This document shows, piece by piece, positions 28,836 to 36,490 of a stretch of DNA of 64,000 nt. Below the pieces are notes generated by a model that worked only from the letters and a program-made list of their open reading frames with translations, had not been told where the DNA came from and ran no database searches. Source of the DNA: Chitinibacter fontanus (GTDB lineage Bacteria > Pseudomonadota > Gammaproteobacteria > Burkholderiales > Chitinibacteraceae). The stretch covers positions 124,001-188,000 of the forward strand of contig NZ_CP058952.1 in assembly GCF_013423785.1 (NCBI RefSeq), in the 5' to 3' direction. The translations under genes and the position numbers were made by a program. The first letter of the stretch is position 1. Every line of letters starts with the position of its first letter.

Positions 28836-29516
28836 TTAGATTTCGCTCCATTTGCGTAACAGATTGTGATACACACCGGTTAATTGGACTGCGGTTGGCG
28901 TATCCCCCAGCTCCGCACGAATCTGGCGAATACCGGTATCTAAATCAAACAAGAGACCGCGTTCACCAACATCTTTAATCATGCTTTGCATCCACATAAA
29001 CGAAGCTACCCGAGTTCCGCGCGTAATTGGTTCGACACGATGCAGGCTGCTTGATGGATATAAAATCATATCGCCTGCCGCGAGCTTCACTTCATGCAGA
29101 CCAAAGGTATCTTCAATCACCAATTCGCCGCCCTCGTACTCTTCCGGCTCAGAAAAAAACAAGGTGGCTGATAAATCTGAACGTACCCACTCCCCGGTTT
29201 CGGTGATACGGCGGATCGCATTATCAACATGGTTACCAAAGGTCATGCCGGCACCATATCGGTTAAACAAAGGCGGGAAAATTCGCTTCGGCAACGCCGC
29301 AGCAAAGAACAACTCGTTTTTTTCCAAAGCCGCCAAAATCACTTGCCGCACCGCAACTGCTTCTGGATCATCATTAGGCAATTGCTCATTGTTTTTGACT
29401 TTGGCCGATTGAGTGCCAGCCGTGATACGGCCATCTAGCCACTCTGCACGATCGAGCCGAGCACGGCAGGCTTTTACTGTTGCAGTATCGAGCACCTGAG
29501 GAATATGAATCAGCAT
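28836..29516 (-). CDS. ybiX: PKHD-type Fe(II)/2-oxoglutarate hydroxylase, YbiX/PiuC type
   Basis: A 226-aa dioxygenase of the YbiX/PiuC family. The metal-binding motif HxD is in FGNHVDNAI, the distal His in SSLHRVEPI, and the 2-oxoglutarate-binding Arg follows in RGTRVASFMWMQS. ATG 29516 (MLIHIPQVLD) is preferred: GGAAG lies 6 bases upstream, and homologues start there. It follows the TonB-dependent receptor on the same strand with an 86-base gap, matching the E. coli order fiu-ybiX. Family members sit next to catecholate-siderophore receptors; the substrate is not known. Confidence 0.9.
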   Translation of the reverse strand: MLIHIPQVLDTATVKACRARLDRAEWLDGRITAGTQSAKVKNNEQLPNDDPEAVAVRQVILAALEKNELFFAAALPKRIFPPLFNRYGAGMTFGNHVDNAIRRITETGEWVRSDLSATLFFSEPEEYEGGELVIEDTFGLHEVKLAAGDMILYPSSSLHRVEPITRGTRVASFMWMQSMIKDVGERGLLFDLDTGIRQIRAELGDTPTAVQLTGVYHNLLRKWSEI

Positions 29517-29602
29517 AATTGGCTTCCAGATCAAACATCAAAGACGCATGGCCGGGCAATACCCGGCCATGTATTTAGCTAAACAAAAATTAATATCTAG
29601 AC

Positions 29603-31834
29603 TTAGAACTTATACCCAACGGTTACACGTGCTGCGCGACCAGTGCCAGGCACCGCAAAACCACGGTACAAGCCTTCATAATGTGCGGTATTAAATACGT
29701 TATACACATTTAGCTGCACGCTCAGATCACGCTGATTCCATTCAGCCATGGCATCCCAACGCACAAAGCTTGGCAAATTCACCACATTATTCAAATCTGT
29801 ATAGCGTTTACCCATCGCATTGGCGCCACCACCCACTTTCCAGTTGCCATCAATTTGATAGGTTGTCCACAAGTTGGCGGTGTAACGTGGTGCATTATCA
29901 GGCATATTGCCTTCTTGCTCTTTCGGTGAAGTTCCTGCCACTTTATCGATCACTGGATCCATCAGCGCGACACCGGCAAAGACTTGCCATTTATCACTGA
30001 TCCGACCCGCCGCTTCGAGCTCAATACCATCGGTATGGCGCTTACCTGACAAGAGATACGGCTTGATAACACCTTGCTCGATATCAGTTTGGCGCTCATT
30101 GGTTTTCACGGTACGGAACAGTGCTGCGCGCAAGGCGAGATCCCCCTCTAGCAGCGTCCATTTAGCACCGATTTCATAATTGGCGTTTTTCTCCGGATCG
30201 GTCATCGCACCACGCGGGTCGGTGGAATAAGCCTCTGCCGATGGGTTAAACGAAGTGCCGTAAGAGATATAGTACGATTGCTGCTGATCAGGCTGATAGA
30301 TCAGGCCGGTACGCCAGCTCCAGACATTATCAGTGCGGCCAGTTGGATCAGCGGCCTTGCTGGCGGTAAAGCTGCGATTTTCGGTTTGTGCCTTAAAGCG
30401 ATCAAAACGTGCTCCCAGCAGCATTTTCCACTGTGGGTTCAGATCAATCATATCTTGCACATAAAATGCTAGGGTATCGGCGGTTGATTCTGACTCGCCT
30501 GTTTTGATTGGCTCGTTACAATTTGGCACACCGCTGGTGATCGGATTGCCAACCGTTGTGCTTGGCAGAGCGCAGCTAGTTTTGCCACCAGCGGCCAGTT
30601 GTGTACGTCCAGTACTTAGGAGTTTCTCGCGGGTTAATTCAACCCCAGCTAGCACATTGTGGCGCAGAGTGCCAGTTTCAAAATCCCACAGTAGATCCGT
30701 AACGTTTGAGATAATTTCCTGATCACGCTGGCGTAGTTTGCGGCCACGGGTAATGGTCGTTTTATCGCTAAGAGCTTCATTGGTATTGGCAAAGCTAATA
30801 CCCGGTGCGCTCGCACGCAGATCCAAATCATACTGACCATAACGGGTACTGTTTTTCAGCACCATATTCGGCGCCAATTGGTGCTGCACAATGGCGCTTA
30901 GTACGTCGGTTTGCGTTTTTTCGCTATCGAAATCTTTCAAACCATAAAAAGTATCGGCGCGATCAATCGGGGTATCGGTGCCGTGGATTGAGCTACTGCT
31001 CGGGCGATTGCTTGATGTCGTTGCCTTGCGGTAATACGGCACACCGTAATCGGGTACGTTGTCTTCTTGGTAATGCAGGTAAGACAAGGTAATTTCGGTC
31101 GGCTCGCCAATCCCAAATTTCACACTCGGAGCCACGCCCCAGCGATTCAACTCAGCGCCCTCACGGAAACTACCCGCCTTCTGCCCCATAACCGTCAAAC
31201 GCGCCGCCGAGCTTTCACCAATTGAGCGATTAAAATCGCCTTCGGCACGGTAATAGCTATCGGTACCAATGGTGGTCGTTAGCTGATTTAAATCGCCACG
31301 GAACGGCGCTTTACTAACCTGATTTACAATACCCCCCGTAGAGCCACGGCCATACAACATAGAAGCAGGGCCACGCAGTACTTCAACCGTATCGGTATTA
31401 AACGTATCGCGGTTGTATTGCGCAGAATCGCGGAAGTTATCCAAATACAAATCGTTCGATGCCGCAAAACCACGAATCCGCACGCCATCACCACTGGCAC
31501 CACCTTCAGCAGCATTAAATGTAACGCCAACCGCATTGCGCAGCGCCTCTTTCAAGGTATTTGCATCTTGGTCATGCATCACTTGCTGGGTAATGCTGGT
31601 TACCGATTGCGGCACATCCCGTGCATCTTGCTTGGTGCGGCCTACCGAAACGGTCGGCGCCTTATATGTATCCGCAGTACCGTTTTTATTGGCAGCTGGC
31701 GCCGTCACCTCAACAGGCGCAAGCACAGCATCAGCCGCCTGCGCACCACCAGCCACAACGCCAAATAACGCTGCCGCCGCCGGGTATTTCGCCAAATGGC
31801 GAACGCCTGTTTTCTTTTTATGTATCTCTCTCAT
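29603..31834 (-). CDS. TonB-dependent siderophore receptor, Fiu-like
   Basis: An outer-membrane receptor of about 743 aa from ATG 31834. Signal MREIHKKKTGVRHLAKYPAA ... GAQA, then plug domain with RDVPQSVTSITQQVMHDQDA, LRNAVGVTFNAAEGG, VRIRGFAASNDLYLDN and VEVLRGPASMLYGRGS-TGG (typical siderophore-type plug). The barrel ends with the C-terminal aromatic GRAARVTVGYKF, needed for outer-membrane insertion. The neighbour ybiX points to catecholate substrates, as for Fiu. The ATG at 31870 of the open frame lies upstream of the signal and is less likely. A strong terminator-like hairpin lies only about 35 bases before the start, which is odd (see findings). Confidence 0.9.
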   Translation of the reverse strand: MREIHKKKTGVRHLAKYPAAAALFGVVAGGAQAADAVLAPVEVTAPAANKNGTADTYKAPTVSVGRTKQDARDVPQSVTSITQQVMHDQDANTLKEALRNAVGVTFNAAEGGASGDGVRIRGFAASNDLYLDNFRDSAQYNRDTFNTDTVEVLRGPASMLYGRGSTGGIVNQVSKAPFRGDLNQLTTTIGTDSYYRAEGDFNRSIGESSAARLTVMGQKAGSFREGAELNRWGVAPSVKFGIGEPTEITLSYLHYQEDNVPDYGVPYYRKATTSSNRPSSSSIHGTDTPIDRADTFYGLKDFDSEKTQTDVLSAIVQHQLAPNMVLKNSTRYGQYDLDLRASAPGISFANTNEALSDKTTITRGRKLRQRDQEIISNVTDLLWDFETGTLRHNVLAGVELTREKLLSTGRTQLAAGGKTSCALPSTTVGNPITSGVPNCNEPIKTGESESTADTLAFYVQDMIDLNPQWKMLLGARFDRFKAQTENRSFTASKAADPTGRTDNVWSWRTGLIYQPDQQQSYYISYGTSFNPSAEAYSTDPRGAMTDPEKNANYEIGAKWTLLEGDLALRAALFRTVKTNERQTDIEQGVIKPYLLSGKRHTDGIELEAAGRISDKWQVFAGVALMDPVIDKVAGTSPKEQEGNMPDNAPRYTANLWTTYQIDGNWKVGGGANAMGKRYTDLNNVVNLPSFVRWDAMAEWNQRDLSVQLNVYNVFNTAHYEGLYRGFAVPGTGRAARVTVGYKF

Positions 31835-31868
31835 GGTCTTCTCTGTGTTGCTACTAGGAAAAATGGGC

Positions 31869-31893
31869 AAAAAAAAGGCGGGATTAACCCGCC
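31869..31893 (-). terminator. Strong rho-independent terminator between exbD and the receptor gene
   Basis: GGCGGG (31877-31882) and CCCGCC (31888-31893) with a 5-base loop; on the minus strand eight T follow. It lies about 235 bases past the exbD stop and about 35 bases before the receptor start codon. Confidence 0.85.
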
Positions 31894-32127
31894 GCGTGTT
31901 GGTTAATCAATCAAAATCAAGGCACAGCCGTACCCGCCGTCGAGCTGACGGAGTTAAACAGTCGCCGGCAAATACAGCCGCTAGTCCCTGCTTGATTCAT
32001 TGACATTCCGTGATTAATCCAATTGCGGCGGCCACCCCGCCCGTTCAAGCGTTTTCGTTGTTGGCCAATCGCGCACTGCAATGGGCCGCGTAAATACAAT
32101 TTTCGTGAGTGATCACTTAAAGCTAGA

Positions 32128-32556
32128 TCACTTGCTTCCTGCTGTGTTTTCCGCACTGGTCATCAGACCAATCCGCGTCAAACCGGCTCGTTGTGCCGCA
32201 GCCATCGTTTGCGCAATCCGTTCGTATTGCACCGTTTTATCCGCATACAAATGCACTTCGGTTAACGGGTCGGTAGCAAATGCCGCAGCAAAGCGCGCAT
32301 CAAGTGCCTCAGGCTGCACCGGCGTTTGATCATCCAACAAACCACCTTCAGCCTGCAGTGTTAACTTAATTGGCTGTTTAGTTTGCTCAACCACGGCCGC
32401 ACTCGCCTTAGGCAACTCAACACGAACTGCGTGCGTCATAACCGGCGCAGTCACAATAAACACTACCAACAGCACCAGCATCACATCAACCAATGGCGTG
32501 GTGTTAATTTCTGCCATCGGCGCCGCATCTTGCGAGGAAAAACTACCGAACGCCAT
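32128..32556 (-). CDS. exbD: Biopolymer transport protein ExbD
   Basis: ExbD is the small subunit of the TonB energiser: one membrane helix whose Asp carries protons. Here MAEINTTPLVDVMLVLLVVF shows the conserved N-terminal segment with Asp (VDVMLVL) near residue 25. The rest is the periplasmic domain. Length 142 aa is standard. ATG 32556 is chosen because GGAGG lies 6-7 bases upstream. The gene starts 14 bases inside the end of exbB, indicating translational coupling. Last gene of tonB-exbB-exbD. Confidence 0.94.
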   Translation of the reverse strand: MAFGSFSSQDAAPMAEINTTPLVDVMLVLLVVFIVTAPVMTHAVRVELPKASAAVVEQTKQPIKLTLQAEGGLLDDQTPVQPEALDARFAAAFATDPLTEVHLYADKTVQYERIAQTMAAAQRAGLTRIGLMTSAENTAGSK

Positions 32557-33214
32557 GACCACCCTCCGTCAGCAATTGGGCATGCAAGTCATGGGTAAAG
32601 CCATCAAGCTCTTGCGCAAACCGGCGGTTGGTACGAATGAACGCGTTGTAGGCAATCACAGCGGGGATTGCTACCGCCAAGCCTGCAGCGGTGGCCACCA
32701 ATGCCTCACCAATCGGCGCAGCGACCGTGGCCAGTGATGCATTACCCGCCGTCGCGATACCGACCAAAGCGTGATAGATACCCCACACCGTGCCAAATAA
32801 ACCAATAAAGGGTGATACCGACCCCGTCGTGGCCAACCAAGTCAGGCCACGCTCCATCTTGGCGGTCTCTTGGCTCAGTTTGGTGCGCAGATTACGCACC
32901 AGATAATCATCCAGCGACACGGCCTTGCCCAAACCACCACCTTCGTGCGCGCGGTAATGGCGCAAACTATCGGCACCGGCACGAGCGAGCTTTGCAGCGG
33001 GTGCCTGATGACGCTCCGCCAAGCCCAGCGCCTCTTGCCAATCACCCGCCTCCCAGAATGAGGCCATGAATTTTTGCTGATGGCGCTTCATCACCCACAA
33101 CAAACGTGAACGCGCAATAATCACCACCCAGCTCACCACCGACATCAACACCAGCAAGCCAAACACCGACTGCAAAATCGGATCGCCCGAATGCAAAACC
33201 AGAGACAAATCCAT
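32543..33214 (-). CDS. exbB: Biopolymer transport protein ExbB
   Basis: ExbB is the pentameric proton-channel subunit, here about 223 aa. First helix LQSVFGLLVLMSVVSWVVII, then the large cytoplasmic loop, and the conserved block GLTWLATTGSVSPFIGLFGT followed by VWGIYHAL and PIGEALVATAAGLAVAIPAV (the MotA_ExbB domain with helices 2 and 3). ATG 33214 is preferred over GTG 33217: AAGGA lies 7 bases upstream. Overlaps exbD by 14 bases and follows tonB by 9 bases. Confidence 0.95.
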   Translation of the reverse strand: MDLSLVLHSGDPILQSVFGLLVLMSVVSWVVIIARSRLLWVMKRHQQKFMASFWEAGDWQEALGLAERHQAPAAKLARAGADSLRHYRAHEGGGLGKAVSLDDYLVRNLRTKLSQETAKMERGLTWLATTGSVSPFIGLFGTVWGIYHALVGIATAGNASLATVAAPIGEALVATAAGLAVAIPAVIAYNAFIRTNRRFAQELDGFTHDLHAQLLTEGGHGVR

Positions 33215-33223
33215 CACTTATCC

Positions 33224-33940
33224 TTACGACTTCTTGATTGAAAAATTAACCGGCACTACCACTGAACCTGCCACCGGCTCATCACCCCGCTTGGCCGGCA
33301 CAAAGCGCCAGCGCTGCACGGTGCTTTGTGCCACCGCATCGAGCCGCGCAAAACCGCTGCTTTTATGTAATTCGATTTTTTCCGGCAAACCTGCTGCGTT
33401 CACCTGTACCCGCAGATACACCACGCCTTGCTCATTCAACGCCAAAGACGCTGGCGGATATGGCGGCTTGGGGTTGCTCAGGTAATTGGCATGAAAACTC
33501 GGTGCACTGAGTACGGGTTCGACTTGTTTGCTCTGCCCCTCTTGCCCACCGCTCGGATTAACGGCAGCCTCATTACTTGTTTTTGCCTCACCACGCAGTG
33601 GCTCGTCACGCTGTGCGCTGTTTTTTGCCGCAGCGACTTCCAGTGTTGCCGCACGATCCGGCGTTTCAGGCTGGAGTTGCGTAGTTTTAATCTGCGTAGA
33701 CTTAGCCACACGTTCCTGAACCTTCTGTCGCACTTCTTTGATTTTTTGCCGCACTTTCGGTAGCGGCTTCTGCTCTTGGACTTGCGGCTCAGCTTGGCGC
33801 GGCCCCATTGCCAGCGGCATGGCCTGCATAAAAATCGGTTCGGTTGGTGCACTTGGCCGCGAATGCTGGCTTAGCTGATAAAACAGCGCACAATGCACAC
33901 CGATTACCGCGATCAATGTAAATTTGTTATCGAGAATCAT
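33224..33940 (-). CDS. tonB: TonB energy-transducing protein
   Basis: TonB passes the energy of ExbBD to outer-membrane receptors. The 238-aa protein has an uncleaved N-terminal helix (NKFTLIAVIGVHCALFY, with the conserved His), a long charged Lys/Gln/Pro/Glu-rich spacer, and a C-terminal TonB domain: NPKPPYPPASLALNEQGVV, then LRVQVNAAGLPEKIEL, then LDAVAQSTVQRWRFVPA. ATG 33940 gives MILDNKFTL and fits better than GTG 33946. First gene of tonB-exbB-exbD; two possible Fur boxes overlap the start and promoter region. The main client is likely the nearby Fiu-like receptor. Confidence 0.93.
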   Translation of the reverse strand: MILDNKFTLIAVIGVHCALFYQLSQHSRPSAPTEPIFMQAMPLAMGPRQAEPQVQEQKPLPKVRQKIKEVRQKVQERVAKSTQIKTTQLQPETPDRAATLEVAAAKNSAQRDEPLRGEAKTSNEAAVNPSGGQEGQSKQVEPVLSAPSFHANYLSNPKPPYPPASLALNEQGVVYLRVQVNAAGLPEKIELHKSSGFARLDAVAQSTVQRWRFVPAKRGDEPVAGSVVVPVNFSIKKS

Positions 33941-33944
33941 TCGC
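33926..33944. promoter_or_regulatory. Possible Fur box 1 before tonB
   Basis: By hand alignment this 19-base stretch (core GAGAATCATT) matches the Fur consensus GATAATGATAATCATTATC at 13 of 19 positions. It overlaps the tonB start codon. Confidence 0.4.
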
Positions 33945-33948
33945 ACAT

Positions 33949-33967
33949 ATTACTGATAACCATTCCC
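33949..33967. promoter_or_regulatory. Possible Fur box 2 before tonB
   Basis: A second 19-base stretch (core TGATAACCATT) also matches the Fur consensus at 13 of 19 positions, 5 bases upstream of box 1. Two adjacent boxes are usual at strongly Fur-controlled promoters. Confidence 0.45.
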
Positions 33968-34116
33968 ATTTGCAACAAAACAATGGTATTTTTTCATTGC
34001 TTAGCCGTGCTTTTTACACTTCAACCCAACAAAATTCGCCATAGCAAAGCACAATACCCGGCATGGTATACACACATAAATCAATTAATTAAATAGATTC
34101 GCGGATATACATCCAA

Positions 34117-35013
34117 TTAATCCGGTTGCAATAAGCGCTGACGCGCCGAATCAACTAAGCGCCGCGATAAACGCTCCAACCGCGGCGGCTGAACCTTCCA
34201 GTGATGCCAATACAGCATCACATCTGTGGGCTTCTGTGGAGCAACATCGATTAATTCACCGCTCCCAATCAAGGGATCGGCCTGCAAATGCGGCACCATG
34301 CCATAGCCCAGCCCCAGTAAAATCGACTGCAAATAAGGCTCGCTAGCCGGGACATGATGCTCTGGGTACGCACCAGGACGCAGGCCAAATAGTTGCAACA
34401 AAAAATTCGATTGCAATGCATCTTTGCGGTTAAACACCATAACCGGCGCTAATCGCGCCGCTTCGCGCTCATAACCATGGGCAAACCATCGTTGATAGAA
34501 CGCCGGTGAAGCCAACATTCGGTAGCGCAAAATACCCAGTTGATGCACGACGCAGCCCTGCATTGGATGAGGCTCGGCCGATACACACGCCAAAGCCTGA
34601 CCTTCCTGCATTAAGCTGTAGGTATGGTCTTGATCGTCCACAATCAGGCTAATCAACACGTTTTCCGTGATCAAAAACTCACTCAAGGCAGGCAGAAGCC
34701 AAGTGCTCAAGGTGTCTGCATTAACCGCCAATGGCACAGCCAGCGGCGCGCTGGCCTCACCAGAAAAGCCGGCCAAAAAATCTTGCTCCAGTAGCCGCGC
34801 TCGGCGCAAATACTGTAATAACTGCTGACCAGCCAGCGTGGCACGGCATGGGCGGGAGCGCACCAGCAAAGGTGTACCCAACGCAGTTTCTAGCTGCCTA
34901 ACCCGCTGCGAGATAGCCGAAGGAGTCAGATGCAGAGCTAGTGCGGCCTGCTCAAAACTGCCACTATCCACCACGGCCAATAGCGCTTCTGCCTGCCGAT
35001 GATCGAATTGCAT
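34117..35013 (-). CDS. argP: LysR-type regulator ArgP (LysG/IciA)
   Basis: ArgP senses lysine or arginine and controls exporter and biosynthesis genes. The 298-aa protein begins MQFDHRQAEALLAVVDSGSF and contains the winged-helix HTH segment ALHLTPSAISQRVRQLETAL, typical of the ArgP/LysG subgroup (HLTPSAISQR). The ligand-binding domain follows. It is divergent from argO with a 117-base A+T-rich gap, the same arrangement as lysG-lysE in corynebacteria. Assignment to ArgP rests on both sequence and neighbour. Its C-terminus ends near the tonB promoter region. Confidence 0.9.
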   Translation of the reverse strand: MQFDHRQAEALLAVVDSGSFEQAALALHLTPSAISQRVRQLETALGTPLLVRSRPCRATLAGQQLLQYLRRARLLEQDFLAGFSGEASAPLAVPLAVNADTLSTWLLPALSEFLITENVLISLIVDDQDHTYSLMQEGQALACVSAEPHPMQGCVVHQLGILRYRMLASPAFYQRWFAHGYEREAARLAPVMVFNRKDALQSNFLLQLFGLRPGAYPEHHVPASEPYLQSILLGLGYGMVPHLQADPLIGSGELIDVAPQKPTDVMLYWHHWKVQPPRLERLSRRLVDSARQRLLQPD

Positions 35014-35130
35014 CGCACACCTAAATTAAGTATTTTTAATGATCAACAAGATAATTTAAATATTCTTTATTTAGCAAGCATAACTTTGGACAATCAATCA
35101 TCATAAATCGATTGATCACGAGCATTTAAC

Positions 35131-35760
35131 ATGAACAGCAGTGTGTTTTTCCAAGGTATGGCATTGTGCGCCAGCCTGATCATGGCCATCGGCGCGCAAA
35201 ATGCCTTTGTATTGCGTCAGGGTATTTCCCGTCAGCATCTATTTGTTGCGGCAATCACCTGCGTGACTTGTGATTTCCTGCTGATGTCGGCAGGAGTATT
35301 GGGAATGGGCAAAATGCTGCAAACCCTGCCCCAGCTCGAAGTTTGGATGGCACTGGCCGGCGCTGCCTTTGTATTCTGGTTCGGCTGGCAATCATTACAA
35401 AAGGCCATCAATCCCAGTGCGATGAGCATAGATACCAGCCAAAGTGAAGCGAAAACCGCCAAACATGTCGCCATTGCCGCGCTGGGGTTTTCTGTACTGA
35501 ATCCCCACGCAATTCTGGATACTGTCGTTTTAGTCGGCGGCATCGGTGCGCAACAACCAAGCAGCCACCAACCAATGTTTTTATTGGGCGCGGTCAGCTT
35601 CTCCGCGCTGTGGTTTTTTTCCTTGGCTTATGGGGCCAGCAAACTAGCCCCATTGTTTGCCAAACCAACGGCTTGGCGCATTCTGGATGGCCTTATTGCA
35701 CTAATGATGGTGGCGATTGGTGTTTCCTTATTAAAAATGAGCGGCGTCTTGCTTGCCTAG
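35131..35760 (+). CDS. argO: ArgO/LysE basic amino acid exporter
   Basis: A 209-aa LysE-superfamily exporter of arginine and/or lysine with about six membrane segments. Family features: GMALCASLIMAIGAQNAFVL at residue 9-28, RQGISRQHLFVAAITCVTCD, and LGFSVLNPHAILDTVVLVGG (NPHAxLD signature). Divergent from argP, which probably activates it when cytoplasmic lysine or arginine is high. The gene ends TTGCCTAG, which with the following AGGCAA could form a weak hairpin. Confidence 0.93.
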   Translation: MNSSVFFQGMALCASLIMAIGAQNAFVLRQGISRQHLFVAAITCVTCDFLLMSAGVLGMGKMLQTLPQLEVWMALAGAAFVFWFGWQSLQKAINPSAMSIDTSQSEAKTAKHVAIAALGFSVLNPHAILDTVVLVGGIGAQQPSSHQPMFLLGAVSFSALWFFSLAYGASKLAPLFAKPTAWRILDGLIALMMVAIGVSLLKMSGVLLA

Positions 35761-35791
35761 ATTTTAGGCAATCCAAATTTAATTAAATAAA

Positions 35792-35838
35792 ACAGTTGAT
35801 TAGCCAACTCATCCACAGCTTATTCATACAGCTATGCC
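35792..35838 (+). repeat. Degenerate DnaA-box repeat, copy A
   Basis: Copy A of a four-copy family: ACAGTTGATTAGCCAAC (17 bases), then the 9-mer TCATCCACA, then GCTTATTCATACAGCTATGCC. Copies B, C and D at 38265, 38468 and 38590 share the layout with exactly 17 bases before the 9-mer. Confidence 0.65.
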
Positions 35839-35948
35839 AATAAAGCGGGGAAAACCTCATCGATTAGTTGGCTACCGCTCATTTTTGCAGCAACGGCGCC
35901 ACCTCCTGTTGCATCAAACACTTAAAGCACTTACCCACAGCTGTGAGC

Positions 35949-35979
35949 CTTGTTATCCACGAAAAAGGTGGATAACAAG
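35949..35979. repeat. Perfect 12-base inverted repeat with 7-base loop
   Basis: CTTGTTATCCAC (35949-35960) and GTGGATAACAAG (35968-35979) flank GAAAAAG. Each arm carries TTATCCAC, eight of nine bases of the DnaA box. It could be a protein-binding palindrome or, less likely, a terminator, as no T-run follows on either strand. Confidence 0.8.
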
Positions 35980-36105
35980 CAGCTGCGGTACAAATGCCTT
36001 GAACTCAATGGTGGACTAAGCCACAATCAGACGTATACCGCTGCAGCGCCATTCAAGCTGGCATACAGCCCCATACCCCCTAGCTAGCCCTAATCGAGCG
36101 CCTCT

Positions 36106-36489
36106 ATGAATATCGAAAAAGTCATTTTTGGTTTTTTTATTTTATTGGCCTTCACACTGAACTTTGGCTTTGTGCTTGGGCAAATCGATGTCCCGCACCA
36201 GCATGATGTTTTTGAGCTCTTTGCAGCTATCGTCATCAATTTCATCGCCACCGCACTAAAATTTGGCGACCGCACTCAAGTTGGCGCATTACACTTGGCC
36301 ACGAGTTTGGTGGCCGATTTGCAGCTCGTCACCGCGGCCTTGATCTGGGGACACGCAGAATACGTCAGCGGCACCGGCATGACGCCCGGCGTGACTTCAA
36401 TGGTGGTGTCATTTGCGGCAGGCGCACTAGCCGCCAATTTGGTGTCGGTCGTGCTACTGATCGGCGAAACTCTGCAACACCGCCGCTGA
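36106..36489 (+). CDS. Small membrane protein upstream of the K+ channel (DUF6394-like)
   Basis: A 127-aa protein with about four hydrophobic segments (KVIFGFFILLAFTLNFGFVL, VFELFAAIVINFIATAL, LHLATSLVADLQLVTAALIW, VVSFAAGALAANLVSVVLLI). The name DUF6394 is from memory and moderately sure. It ends one base before the K+ channel gene, so the two are almost certainly co-translated and may form one complex or functional unit. No enzymatic motif is visible. Confidence 0.7.
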   Translation: MNIEKVIFGFFILLAFTLNFGFVLGQIDVPHQHDVFELFAAIVINFIATALKFGDRTQVGALHLATSLVADLQLVTAALIWGHAEYVSGTGMTPGVTSMVVSFAAGALAANLVSVVLLIGETLQHRR

Positions 36490-36490
36490 T

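Larger units (their letters stand above)
35761..36105. other. 345-base gap with repeat copy A and a large inverted repeat
   Basis: No credible gene. It holds one copy of a degenerate repeat (35792-35838), a TTACCCACA at about 35933-35941, and a perfect 12-base inverted repeat (35949-35979). The stretch separates argO from the K+ channel pair. Confidence 0.6.

Noticed and set aside
31917..32156. 79-aa minus-strand reading frame after exbD
   Set aside because: It overlaps the exbD end, has no family resemblance, no good ribosome binding site and an Arg/Gly-rich composition typical of a chance frame. I treat the region as non-coding leader or RNA.
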